This document shows positions 43,214 to 52,626 of a stretch of 64,000 nucleotides of DNA, in pieces (positions within the stretch are counted from its first letter, which is position 1; each line of letters begins with the position of its first letter). The translations under genes and the position numbers were made by a program. Origin of the DNA: Planctomycetaceae bacterium UBA2671 (GTDB lineage: Bacteria > Planctomycetota > Planctomycetia > Planctomycetales > Planctomycetaceae); assembly GCA_002359185.1 (NCBI GenBank), contig DEML01000120.1:1-64000 (forward strand), read 5' to 3'. The notes beneath the pieces are model-generated. The model saw nothing but the letters and a program-made list of their open reading frames with translations. It made no database searches and was not told the origin of the DNA.

Positions 43214-44698
43214 ATGCAACATCGCATATCTCGATTTCCCATACGCTGGATTTGGCCACTGGTGATCATTCTTATGATTGGAGCAGGGTGGCTGACGAGT
43301 TCCATCTGGCTGCCCGCATTAAAGGGGTTTGTGCAAAGTTCGGTTGCCGGTTTTCGTTCGTCAAGTCCCGAAATGGGGCATGATCATGAAGCCGGCGCAG
43401 ATGAACATGCCGGTCACGATCATGCGTCTCATGCCGGGCATGACGAATCGTCTTCGCTGGAACTTTCTGAGCAGGCCATTCGGAATATCGGTCTCTCTGC
43501 AGAAACGATCCGCCCTGTTAAACTCGAAACTTACCGCAAGTTCATCACTGTGCCAGCTCTTGTCATTGAACGTCCTGGACGAACGCGAGTGCAGGTTGCG
43601 ACTCCTATGACAGGAGTTGTTACTCATGTGCATGCGGTGCAGGGAGAAGCGATTGAGTCGGGTAGTTTATTGTTTCAAATCCGTCTGACGCATGAAGATC
43701 TCGTTCAGGCTCAAACCGATTTTTTGAAGTATCTCGGGGAACTGGATGTCGAAGAACGAGAAATCAAACGACTGGCAGATGTCACGAATAGTGGAGCCAT
43801 CGCCGGAAAAGTATTGCTGGAACGTCAATATGCCCGGGATAAATTATCAGCTCTGATAAAGGCACAAAGAGAAGCGTTACGTCTGCATGGACTTTCCGAT
43901 GAGCAGGTGGAACAAATCGCTCAGGAGCGACGATTACTTAGTGAGTTACAGATCTTCGCTCCCTCTCACGATCATCATCCACAAGATGAGTTCAAACTGA
44001 CGAAAAATATCTTTCAACCAGTTTCTCTCTCAAGTGTAAACTTAATGCACACCGCTCCATTGATCTTGAAAGAGTTGAATGTTCATAAAGGGCAATCGGT
44101 CAATGCAGGAGAAACGCTAAGCATCCTTGTCGATTATGAGGAACTGTTCATTGAAGGATTATCTTTCGAACAAGACATCAATCAGTTGCGACGTGCTTCA
44201 GAACAGTCTTGGAAGGTCGATGCAATTTTTGATCAGCCGGGTTCGAAATCTCAAATTGTCGAAGGACTCGATATTGCCTATCTGGCCAATCAGGTCGATA
44301 TGAATTCGCGGACACTTCCATTCTATGTCCGTCTTCCTAATGAAATTACCAAAGACCAGCGAGCTGATGGCAATCGCTATATCGAATGGAAATATCTACC
44401 AGGACAGCGTCTGCAACTCAGAGTACCGACGGAAGAAATGCCCAATCAGATTGTATTGCCAGTCGATGCCGTTGCTCGCGAAGGAGCGGAATCGTTTATC
44501 TTTCAACAGAACGGAAATCACTTCGATCGCATTCCCGTGCACGTCAAATATCGCGACCAGTATTCCGTAGTTATCGCCAACGATGGTTCGATCTTTCCGG
44601 GCGATGTCATGGCGATGCGTGGAGCTCATCAAATGCAAATGGCTCTCAAGAACAAAGCAGGAGGAGGAGTCGATCCTCATGCCGGGCACAATCATTGA
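43214..44698 (+). CDS. Heavy-metal RND efflux periplasmic adaptor (CusB/CzcB family)
   Basis: A 494-residue membrane-fusion protein starting at the ATG with ggaag upstream. One N-terminal membrane helix (residues about 11-40) is followed by a His-rich segment (HDHEAGADEHAGHDHASHAG) and a barrel/lipoyl region (VATPMTGVVTHVHAVQGEAI). Then come a helical hairpin (AQTDFLKYLGELDVEEREIK) and the second half of the lipoyl domain (LKELNVHKGQSVNAGETLSIL). The tail is again His-rich (DPHAGHNH). It links the inner-membrane pump encoded next to an outer-membrane channel and may hand metal ions to it. Confidence 0.92.
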   Translation: MQHRISRFPIRWIWPLVIILMIGAGWLTSSIWLPALKGFVQSSVAGFRSSSPEMGHDHEAGADEHAGHDHASHAGHDESSSLELSEQAIRNIGLSAETIRPVKLETYRKFITVPALVIERPGRTRVQVATPMTGVVTHVHAVQGEAIESGSLLFQIRLTHEDLVQAQTDFLKYLGELDVEEREIKRLADVTNSGAIAGKVLLERQYARDKLSALIKAQREALRLHGLSDEQVEQIAQERRLLSELQIFAPSHDHHPQDEFKLTKNIFQPVSLSSVNLMHTAPLILKELNVHKGQSVNAGETLSILVDYEELFIEGLSFEQDINQLRRASEQSWKVDAIFDQPGSKSQIVEGLDIAYLANQVDMNSRTLPFYVRLPNEITKDQRADGNRYIEWKYLPGQRLQLRVPTEEMPNQIVLPVDAVAREGAESFIFQQNGNHFDRIPVHVKYRDQYSVVIANDGSIFPGDVMAMRGAHQMQMALKNKAGGGVDPHAGHNH

Positions 44699-44757
44699 TG
44701 CCCGATTCTGTTTCAGCTTGAGCCTACTTTGAAATCACAGCTTTTAGAGGTCATTTG

Positions 44758-47700
44758 ATGTTAAACTCAATTATCCGCTTCGCCTTGCAGCAACGCATGC
44801 TGGTGATTGCCATCGCTATCTTTTTTGTTGGCTATGGCACATGGCAGGCGTTGCATGCGCCGATCGATCTGTTTCCGAATTTGAATCGCCCGCGCGTCGT
44901 TATTATGACAGAAGCCCCGGGGCTGGCGCCTGAAGAAGTCGAGGCGTTAATTACGTTTCCGATTGAAACAGCTGTCAACGGAGCAAACGGCGTTCAGACT
45001 GTTCGCAGTTCTTCGGGAGTCGGTATCTCGGTCATTTATGTCGAATTCGACTGGGGTACTGACATTTATAATGACCGGCAGATTGTCAACGAGCGGTTAC
45101 AGCTCATCACGGAACGGCTTCCGACTGGCATCACTCCACAACTTGCACCTGTCTCTTCAATCATGGGACAGGTGATGATGCTCGGTGTCTGGAGTGACAA
45201 TGAGGAAACTGAGCCGATGGAGATGCGAACCATTGGTGACTGGGTCATTCGTCAACGGCTGTTGACCATTCCCGGTGTCTCTCAGGTTTTCACGATGGGA
45301 GGAGGACGCAAACAGTTTCAGGTCTTGGTCGACCCCGATGCGATGCTGCGTTATGGCGTCACTTTGCATGATGTCAAAACTGCCGTCCAAAACAGCAATG
45401 AAAACGCAACGGGGGGCTATCTGGATGAACAGGGCCCCAATGAACTGCTCGTCCGGGCACTCGGTCGCGTGCAATCGATCAATGATCTGCAAAAAGTCGT
45501 TGTCACAATGCGCGAAGGTCGTCCGATTGCACTGGCACAAATCGCCAATGTCGTCGAAGGCCCTCAGGTAAAACGGGGTGATAGTTCAGCCTTTATGCGT
45601 GAAGGAGAAGGGGAGTACACCGGAGGTCCAGCCGTGGTGCTGACTGTCAATAAACAACCTGGCGCAGACACACGGCGGGTGACAGAGGATGTGTTAAGTG
45701 CTATCGAGGAATTACGTCCCTCACTCCCCAAAGATTTGCGAGTTGAAGCACTTTATATGCAGAAATCGTTTATCGATCGCGCGATCGAAAATGTGATCGA
45801 AGCGTTGCGAGATGGCGGCATCCTTGTTGTCATCATCCTGTTTTTGTTTCTGATGAATATCCGCACGACATTCATCACTTTGACAGCAATTCCACTGTCC
45901 ATTTTGATGACTGCAATTGTGTTTTCCATCTTCGGTTTGTCGATTAACACGATGACGCTGGGCGGCTTAGCGGTGGCGATTGGAGAACTGGTCGATGATG
46001 CCATTGTCGATGTTGAAAACATATTCAGACGACTCCGGGAGAATCGAAACAGAGAGTCTCCTAAACATCCATTACTGGTTGTGTTTCAAGCGAGTATCGA
46101 AATTCGCAATTCCATTGTCTACGGCACCATTATCGTCATTCTTGTTTTCATCCCTCTATTTGCACTCAGCGGAATGGAAGGACGTCTTTTCGCACCACTG
46201 GGAATTGCCTACATCGTTTCGATTTTGTCTTCCCTTCTGGTTTCATTAACGGTTACGCCGGTACTTTCTTACTGGTTGCTGGCAGGTCAGAAACAGAAAG
46301 ATGAGGAAAAAGATAGCATTTTCCTGAGAGTTCTGAAATGGTTTGGAGACAAAATCATTCGCTTCAGTCTGCGACTGCCTGGACTGAATCTGATAGTCAC
46401 GCTGCTGCTGGTTGCGATGGCGGGCTTGTTTCTCGTTAATCTCGAACGCGATTTCCTACCTCCTTTCAACGAAGGCACGATGCAGTTGAATGTCGTGCTT
46501 CCTCCCGGCACTTCACTGGATACTTCCAACGATATCTCTGTTCGTGTTGAAGATCGTTTAAAAGAAATAGAAGACATTACCTCTTTCATTCGTCGCACGG
46601 GACGAGCGGAACTCGATGAGCATGCCGAAGGGGTCAATATGAGTGAGTTCATTATCGAACTCGATCCCGAATCGCCACGGACCCGCGAACAGCAACTCGA
46701 AGAAATTCGCGAAGCGATGGCGGATATTCCCGGAATTGTCACAGCTGTTGAGCAACCGCTCGCTCACTTGATTTCGCATATGCTTTCCGGAGTGAAAGCT
46801 CAGATCGGTATCAAAATTTATGGAGATGATCTTGATGTTCTCCGCCGTAAAGCCCAGGAAATGCAGGCGGCGATGCAATCTGTGCCCGGAGTGAAAGACC
46901 TGCTGGTCGAGCCACAGGTGATTATTCCACAACTCCGCATTGAACTCGATCGCGACAAACTGCTGGTTTACGGCTTGACTCCCGTTGAGGTCAACGAGTT
47001 CATTGAAACCGCTATGAATGGTCAGGTCGTCTCTGAAGTTCTGATCGGTCAACGGACGTTCGATTTGCTGATTCGTCTGAGTGAAAACTATCGCGAAAAC
47101 CTCCAGTCACTTCGCCGTTTGACCATCGAAATGAAAGATGGCGGAAAACTGCCACTGGAGGCGGTCGCGAAAATTTATGAATCCGGGGGACCAAATACGA
47201 TCAATCGGGAAAATGTCCGCCGACGAATAGTGTTGCAATGCAACGTCTCCGAACGCGGCGTTGTCGATGTCGTGCAGGATATTCAACAACGAGTTCTACC
47301 AGTGATTGAATCCCTCCCCACGGGATACTTTGTGGAATACAGTGGTCAGTTTGAAAGCCAGCAGTCTGCTTCCCGCGTCATCGCGGCTCTGTTTGCGGTT
47401 TCACTGGTCGGAGTCTTTCTAGTTCTGTATTCCATGTTCCGCTCAGTCAATCTTTCCCTGCAAGTGATGGCGGCTTTGCCGATGGCCTTTATCGGTTCGG
47501 TCGCGGCACTGGTCCTCACAGGACAAACTCTCACTGTCGCTGCGATGGTCGGTTTTATTTCGCTGGGTGGAATCGCCTCGCGAAACGGAATCCTGCTGCT
47601 CAATCACTATCTGCATCTGGTGAAGTACGAAGGAGAAAGCTGGTCGAAGGAGATGATTGTCCGAGCCGGCCTCGAACGACTCGCCCCCGTGCTCATGACG

Positions 47701-47976
47701 GCCCTCACATCGGGCATCGGACTTGTCCCTCTTGTTCTGGCAGCTGGCGAACCGGGCAAAGAAATTCTTTATCCCGTTGCAACTGTCATCCTGGGAGGAT
47801 TGATCAGTTCAACACTCCTCGACTTTTTCGTGCACCCCGCCTTGTTCTGGATATTTGGACTGAAAGAAGCTCAACGTGTCGTGGGAGCTTCACATTCTCA
47901 GATCGAATTAATTGAAGAATCCGAAGAGGAACTGACCCGCAATTACGCGACTCAAAACGAAAGGAATTCCGAGTAG
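44758..47976 (+). CDS. Heavy-metal RND efflux pump (CusA/CzcA family)
   Basis: A 1072-residue inner-membrane pump starting at an ATG after agagg; a TTG one codon earlier is less likely. It has 12 membrane helices, two large periplasmic loops and the HME-RND elements APIDLFPNLNRPRV, EALITFPIE, AVAIGELVDDAIVDVENIFRR (motif in helix 4, with two Asp for proton relay) and GGIASRNGILLLNHY. It should export divalent or monovalent heavy-metal ions using the proton gradient. The adaptor precedes it, a His-rich lipoprotein follows. No outer-membrane factor gene is in the operon. Confidence 0.95.
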   Translation: MLNSIIRFALQQRMLVIAIAIFFVGYGTWQALHAPIDLFPNLNRPRVVIMTEAPGLAPEEVEALITFPIETAVNGANGVQTVRSSSGVGISVIYVEFDWGTDIYNDRQIVNERLQLITERLPTGITPQLAPVSSIMGQVMMLGVWSDNEETEPMEMRTIGDWVIRQRLLTIPGVSQVFTMGGGRKQFQVLVDPDAMLRYGVTLHDVKTAVQNSNENATGGYLDEQGPNELLVRALGRVQSINDLQKVVVTMREGRPIALAQIANVVEGPQVKRGDSSAFMREGEGEYTGGPAVVLTVNKQPGADTRRVTEDVLSAIEELRPSLPKDLRVEALYMQKSFIDRAIENVIEALRDGGILVVIILFLFLMNIRTTFITLTAIPLSILMTAIVFSIFGLSINTMTLGGLAVAIGELVDDAIVDVENIFRRLRENRNRESPKHPLLVVFQASIEIRNSIVYGTIIVILVFIPLFALSGMEGRLFAPLGIAYIVSILSSLLVSLTVTPVLSYWLLAGQKQKDEEKDSIFLRVLKWFGDKIIRFSLRLPGLNLIVTLLLVAMAGLFLVNLERDFLPPFNEGTMQLNVVLPPGTSLDTSNDISVRVEDRLKEIEDITSFIRRTGRAELDEHAEGVNMSEFIIELDPESPRTREQQLEEIREAMADIPGIVTAVEQPLAHLISHMLSGVKAQIGIKIYGDDLDVLRRKAQEMQAAMQSVPGVKDLLVEPQVIIPQLRIELDRDKLLVYGLTPVEVNEFIETAMNGQVVSEVLIGQRTFDLLIRLSENYRENLQSLRRLTIEMKDGGKLPLEAVAKIYESGGPNTINRENVRRRIVLQCNVSERGVVDVVQDIQQRVLPVIESLPTGYFVEYSGQFESQQSASRVIAALFAVSLVGVFLVLYSMFRSVNLSLQVMAALPMAFIGSVAALVLTGQTLTVAAMVGFISLGGIASRNGILLLNHYLHLVKYEGESWSKEMIVRAGLERLAPVLMTALTSGIGLVPLVLAAGEPGKEILYPVATVILGGLISSTLLDFFVHPALFWIFGLKEAQRVVGASHSQIELIEESEEELTRNYATQNERNSE

Positions 47977-48057
47977 CATAAAATCTTTAAATTGACATCA
48001 ACTATGACCTGTTAAAATAAAACTTAATTCTGAATCAAAAAACGTCAGGAGAAAATA

Positions 48058-48612
48058 ATGAAGTTTCACACAACAAACATGATGATCGCTGTCTCTGTCC
48101 TCGGTTTCGGAATTACGGGATGCGATCGTCCGCACGGAATTGATCACACTGAAGGCAGAACAGTAATCGGTTCCGATGTAGAACATGATGACCAAGACGG
48201 ACATGATCACGGCGATCATGCACACCCGAGCGAAGGTCCCCATCATGGGAGCCTGATCGAACTGGGTAATGAAGAATATCATGCCGAGCTTGTTCACGAT
48301 GATGAGGCTGGCACCGTCACCATTTATGTTCTGAATGCGGCGGCTACTGAAGCCGTGCCTATTGAAGCAATCGAAGTGACCATCAATGCTAAGCACGATG
48401 GAACTCCCGAACAATTCAAACTGGCTGCGACTCCCGATGCGAATGACCCTGAAGGCAAATCCTCAAAATTTGTTTCCAGTGATGCTGAACTGGCTGCTCA
48501 TCTCGACGAAGAAGGAGCAGAGCCGACACTCGTCCTGATGATCAACGGAAAATCATTCCGAGGAACAGTCGCTCACGACCACGACGATCATGACCATGAT
48601 CACGCTCATTGA
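48058..48612 (+). CDS. His-rich lipoprotein at the end of the metal-efflux operon
   Basis: A 184-residue protein with a lipoprotein signal (VSVLGFGITGC, Cys22 lipidated). The mature N-terminus has HDDQDGHDHGDHAHPSEGPHHG and the C-terminus ends in HDHDDHDHDHAH, a strong metal-binding composition. Between them is a beta-rich domain (YHAELVHDDEAGTVTIYVLN, IEAIEVTINAKHDG). It probably binds metal ions at the membrane surface, buffering or delivering them to the adaptor. A terminator follows within 30 bases. Confidence 0.82.
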   Translation: MKFHTTNMMIAVSVLGFGITGCDRPHGIDHTEGRTVIGSDVEHDDQDGHDHGDHAHPSEGPHHGSLIELGNEEYHAELVHDDEAGTVTIYVLNAAATEAVPIEAIEVTINAKHDGTPEQFKLAATPDANDPEGKSSKFVSSDAELAAHLDEEGAEPTLVLMINGKSFRGTVAHDHDDHDHDHAH

Positions 48613-48641
48613 TTTCTGAGCAAACATTTCGGAATCGACCA

Positions 48642-48674
48642 AACAGAGTCCATATTATTGGGCTCTGTTTTTTT
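48642..48674 (+). terminator. Intrinsic terminator of the metal-efflux operon
   Basis: Arms aacagagtcc and gggctctgtt (one wobble pair) around an eight-base loop are followed by a run of seven T residues. Confidence 0.88.
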
Positions 48675-48833
48675 ATTGCTTTGCTGATTGGATAATTTGT
48701 CCCATAGTATCTTCATCGAAGAGATGAAATTGTGAAGTCGTTCTATTACTATGCAGACAATCATTGCATCAACAAACCCCGATTCATTCGCTCTTTTACA
48801 GATCGAAAAGCAATCCAAAAGAAGTCTGCACAG

Positions 48834-51800
48834 ATGAAGTATTTAAAATCTTTTCTGCTGATTACCTGTGGTTTTTTCGTTTCAGGTCACATGCATGTTC
48901 AAGCTCAAAATGAATTGAGTGAGAATCAATATGATCGCTTTGGCATTTACGCCAACACCGCTCCCCGCCCGGAGGAAGCGACGCCGGTTGAAACGTCACT
49001 TCCTCTCAGCCTGAAACCTCAGACTTCAATTGCTCTGATCGGCAATACACTTTTCGAACGCAACCAGAACTTCGGGCATTTTGAATCGATGCTGCATCAG
49101 TACTTCCCGGAGCATCAACTCAAAGTTCGTCATCTGGCCTGGTCGGCTGATGAAATTTCGCTCCAGCCACGTCCCGATAATTTTGCCGACACCGAACAGC
49201 ATCTGCTTCATGAAAAGGCAGATGTCATCTTTGCTGCATTTGGATTCAATGAATCTTTTGCCGGTGAAGAAGGTCTCAACAAATTTCGCGAGCAATTAAC
49301 AGAGTATCTGAAGAATCTCAAGTCGAAAGCTTACAACGGCCAATCGGCTCCAAACATCATTCTTGTCTCACCAACTGGTAACGAAGACGTATCTACAGTC
49401 AAAGCCGCCACCCTGAATAATGACCGTCTCCAACAATACACCGCCATCATGCAGGAAGTTGCCACAGAGCAACAAGTCGGGTTTGTGAACCTCTATGCAA
49501 AATCGACAGAGGCGATGTCAGATCCTGAAACCGATCTGACGATTAATGGAGTGCATCTGAATGAAGCAGGTGACAAATTCATATCTGGCCTGCTCTTTGA
49601 AGAAACCTTTGGAATTGATGCCCCGCAAATCAATGAGTCTCTCAGGCAGGCGGTAATTGATAAAAACCGTCAGTATTTCCGCCGCTTCCGCCCTCTCAAC
49701 ACCTTCTACTACACAGGTGGCCGAAATAAAACCTACGGCTATCTCGACTTTCTCCCAGCGATGCGAAATTTCGATTTGATGGTCGCGAATCGAGATCAGG
49801 CGATCTGGGATTTCATGCTGGGGAAATCTGAAAAGATCACTATCGACGACAGTCAACTGCCGCAACTACCTCCCGTTGATGAATCTCGTGGAGCAAACCA
49901 GTGGATGACCGCAGCCGAGGAAATGAAAGCCTTTCAAGTCGATCCCCGCTTTGAGATTAATCTGTTCGCTGGAGAAGAAGAGTTTCCAGAAATCGCCAAT
50001 CCCATCCAGATGCGCTGGGATGCACAGGGTCGATTGTGGGTCAGTTGTTCGACGACTTATCCTCACGTTTATCCAGGGCAGGAGCCAAATGATCGACTGG
50101 TTGTTCTGGAAGATACTGACCACGATGGACGCGCCGATAAATCCAGCATCTTTGCCGATGATTTGCATATCCCGCTTTCATTTGTGTTAGGCAAAGAAGG
50201 GGTGTATGTCTCGGAGCAGCCGCATTTATCCCTCTTGCGGGATACCGATGGAGACCTGAAAGCAGATATAAAAGAAATTTTACTCACTGGTTTTGGCACA
50301 GAAGATTCCCATCATTCTCTGCACGACTTCATCTGGTCACCGGAAGGGGATCTCGTTTTTCGTGAATCGATTTTTCATCACTCACAAGTGGAAACACCCT
50401 ATGGACCAGTCCGACAGCAGAACAGCGGCTGGTTCCGGTTTCAGCCGCGGGATCATCGTTTAACCAGTTTCGGAACCTATCCCAGTACAAATCCCTGGGG
50501 TGTCACCTTTGACGACTGGGGACAACATGTCGCCAGCCATCCGATTTACGCAGCTGCTTTTCATGCGACCGATCCTGAATATCCCCAACAGCATCCAAGG
50601 CCAAAGGACCTGCAGGCTTACTCTGGAACCTGCGGACATGAATTTATCGATGTTCCTGGCTATCCGGCTGATCTTCAAGGCTGCTTTGTCAAAGCTCGTT
50701 ACAAGCCAACGAATCGCATCGAATTTTTGCGGTGGCATGAACGGGACTTTGGCTACGAAGAGGAATACATCGGCGACTTGCTCTTCTCGACCAATCTGAG
50801 TTTCATCCCGGTCGACCTCCGTTATGGCCCTGATGCCGCTCTCTATATTTGTGACTGGTACAATCCGATCAAAGGGCACATGCAATATTCTCTACGAGAT
50901 GAACGCCGCGATCGAAACTCGGGACGAATCTGGAGAATCATTCCGAAAGAGATGCCGAAAGTCGATACTCCTGATATCGCCTCCTCGACGATTCCAGAAC
51001 TTCTGGAATTACTCAATCGCCCGGAATCGCGACTTCGTTATTGGGTGCGTCGGGAGTTACGCAGTCGTGATGCAGAGGAAGTTCAACGGGAGTTGACCGC
51101 ATGGCTGGACAATCTCGACCAAAGCGATCCTCGTTATCGCCACCATCAACTTGAAGCACTTTGGATGAGTCGTAACGGCAGTTTCGATCGTTTCGATTTA
51201 TTACGGGATTTACTCAGCTGTGACGATCATCACGCCCGGGCGGCAGCAACTCAGCAGTTGCGATATGTCAGTTCTGATATGGAGGATTCCGCAACCTTAC
51301 TGAATAATGCGGCCAATGATGCCAATGCGATCGTGCGAATGGAAGCAGCTATCGCAGCCAGTTATGTCGGCACAGAAGAATCGTTTAAAGCGGTACTCGA
51401 TGTTTTCAAACATCCGATGAAAGCCCATACAGAATATGGCATCCTCACTGCAATGGGGTCAGCAGCATTACGGCCCTATTGGGAAAATCATCCTGAATAT
51501 GATATTGCTCGCCTGATGAGACAGGCCGCTCGCGAGAAAGTCATTAATGAACCAAAGCCAACCAAAGCTCAGAGACAGTTTGACCAGCAGGAAAATCTGA
51601 AGTCCCTCACGATCTCTACGGTTCCCGAACGCATGCTGTTCACAATAACGGATTTTACCGTCCAACCGGGGCAACCCGTCAAATTAGTTTTCACAAATCC
51701 TGATGCAACCGATCACAATCTGGTTATCGTCAAACCTGGAGCGCTGGCTGAAGTCGGCATGGCAGCCAATGAAATGGCGAAAGATCCCCGCAACGCCAAG

Positions 51801-52580
51801 TCCGACTTTATCCCACGTGAAAAGATGGACCTGATCCTGCAAAATACATCTATGGTCGGCCCTAACCGCTCCAAACAAATCGATGTCTTGCGATTTAACG
51901 CTCCCGAAGAACCGGGCGTCTATCCCTATGTATGTACATTTCCGGGCCACTGGATTGTGATGAATGGCTTAATGGTCGTCGCTTCGAACGAAACCGAGGC
52001 TCAAAAGATGCTGGCTGCCAGCCAGCCTAAAACGGTTAAAGAATGGAAGTTCTCCGACTTTGAAAACGTCCACTTAAACCGTCCGGCTGAAGCAGCTACC
52101 GATATTCGCGGTATGACGGCTTTTGTCAAAGCCAAGTGTAATCAGTGTCATGTCGTGGCAGGCCATGGAGTGAATCTGGGGCCGGATTTACTGGAATCGG
52201 TTAAAAAACTGAAGGGGCATAAATTGCTGCAACAAATCATTGAGCCATCCAGTGAGATTAATGAAAAGTTCCGAAATACTCAGTTCATCACAGACGAAGG
52301 TCGTGTAATTATTGGCGTGATCATGCAGGAAGATGACAAGGCTTATCATATCGCCACAAATCTTCTGAATCCTAAATCACTAACGGTGCTCCCCAAAAAA
52401 CAAGTCGATCAAATGATCGTTTCCAAGGTCTCGCCCATGCCAGTCGGATTGGTCAATGTGTTGACACAGGACGAGATTCTGGACTTACACGCGTTTCTGG
52501 AATCGGGCGGAAAACATCTCCCCGAGCATATGAAACATCACCATGGAGAAATGCACGATCAACACACTCCTCCGAAATAA
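48834..52580 (+). CDS. Large fusion: SGNH hydrolase, PVC-type propeller, HEAT, cupredoxin, cytochrome c
   Basis: A 1248-residue exported protein, starting at the ATG before a signal peptide (YLKSFLLITCGFFVSGHMHVQA). Residues about 50-265 are SGNH/GDSL-like, with SIALIGNTL (no catalytic Ser in the usual place), AFGFNES and NGVHLNEAGDKF. Residues about 360-690 form a PVC-type membrane-bound dehydrogenase propeller (MRWDAQGRLWVSCSTTYPHV, LEDTDHDGRADK). HEAT repeats span about 700-880. A cupredoxin (about 925-1060) has the His in ATDHNLVI and Cys, His, Met in CTFPGHWIVMNGLM, all type-1 copper ligands. A heme c site (CNQCH) lies near 1101 and a His-rich tail ends it. It probably oxidises a sugar-like substrate and passes electrons through copper to heme. 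Confidence 0.9.
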   Translation: MKYLKSFLLITCGFFVSGHMHVQAQNELSENQYDRFGIYANTAPRPEEATPVETSLPLSLKPQTSIALIGNTLFERNQNFGHFESMLHQYFPEHQLKVRHLAWSADEISLQPRPDNFADTEQHLLHEKADVIFAAFGFNESFAGEEGLNKFREQLTEYLKNLKSKAYNGQSAPNIILVSPTGNEDVSTVKAATLNNDRLQQYTAIMQEVATEQQVGFVNLYAKSTEAMSDPETDLTINGVHLNEAGDKFISGLLFEETFGIDAPQINESLRQAVIDKNRQYFRRFRPLNTFYYTGGRNKTYGYLDFLPAMRNFDLMVANRDQAIWDFMLGKSEKITIDDSQLPQLPPVDESRGANQWMTAAEEMKAFQVDPRFEINLFAGEEEFPEIANPIQMRWDAQGRLWVSCSTTYPHVYPGQEPNDRLVVLEDTDHDGRADKSSIFADDLHIPLSFVLGKEGVYVSEQPHLSLLRDTDGDLKADIKEILLTGFGTEDSHHSLHDFIWSPEGDLVFRESIFHHSQVETPYGPVRQQNSGWFRFQPRDHRLTSFGTYPSTNPWGVTFDDWGQHVASHPIYAAAFHATDPEYPQQHPRPKDLQAYSGTCGHEFIDVPGYPADLQGCFVKARYKPTNRIEFLRWHERDFGYEEEYIGDLLFSTNLSFIPVDLRYGPDAALYICDWYNPIKGHMQYSLRDERRDRNSGRIWRIIPKEMPKVDTPDIASSTIPELLELLNRPESRLRYWVRRELRSRDAEEVQRELTAWLDNLDQSDPRYRHHQLEALWMSRNGSFDRFDLLRDLLSCDDHHARAAATQQLRYVSSDMEDSATLLNNAANDANAIVRMEAAIAASYVGTEESFKAVLDVFKHPMKAHTEYGILTAMGSAALRPYWENHPEYDIARLMRQAAREKVINEPKPTKAQRQFDQQENLKSLTISTVPERMLFTITDFTVQPGQPVKLVFTNPDATDHNLVIVKPGALAEVGMAANEMAKDPRNAKSDFIPREKMDLILQNTSMVGPNRSKQIDVLRFNAPEEPGVYPYVCTFPGHWIVMNGLMVVASNETEAQKMLAASQPKTVKEWKFSDFENVHLNRPAEAATDIRGMTAFVKAKCNQCHVVAGHGVNLGPDLLESVKKLKGHKLLQQIIEPSSEINEKFRNTQFITDEGRVIIGVIMQEDDKAYHIATNLLNPKSLTVLPKKQVDQMIVSKVSPMPVGLVNVLTQDEILDLHAFLESGGKHLPEHMKHHHGEMHDQHTPPK

Positions 52581-52626
52581 ATTATCGAATGCGACTGCCC
52601 ATAAATTCATATTCCCTTCAGCGATT

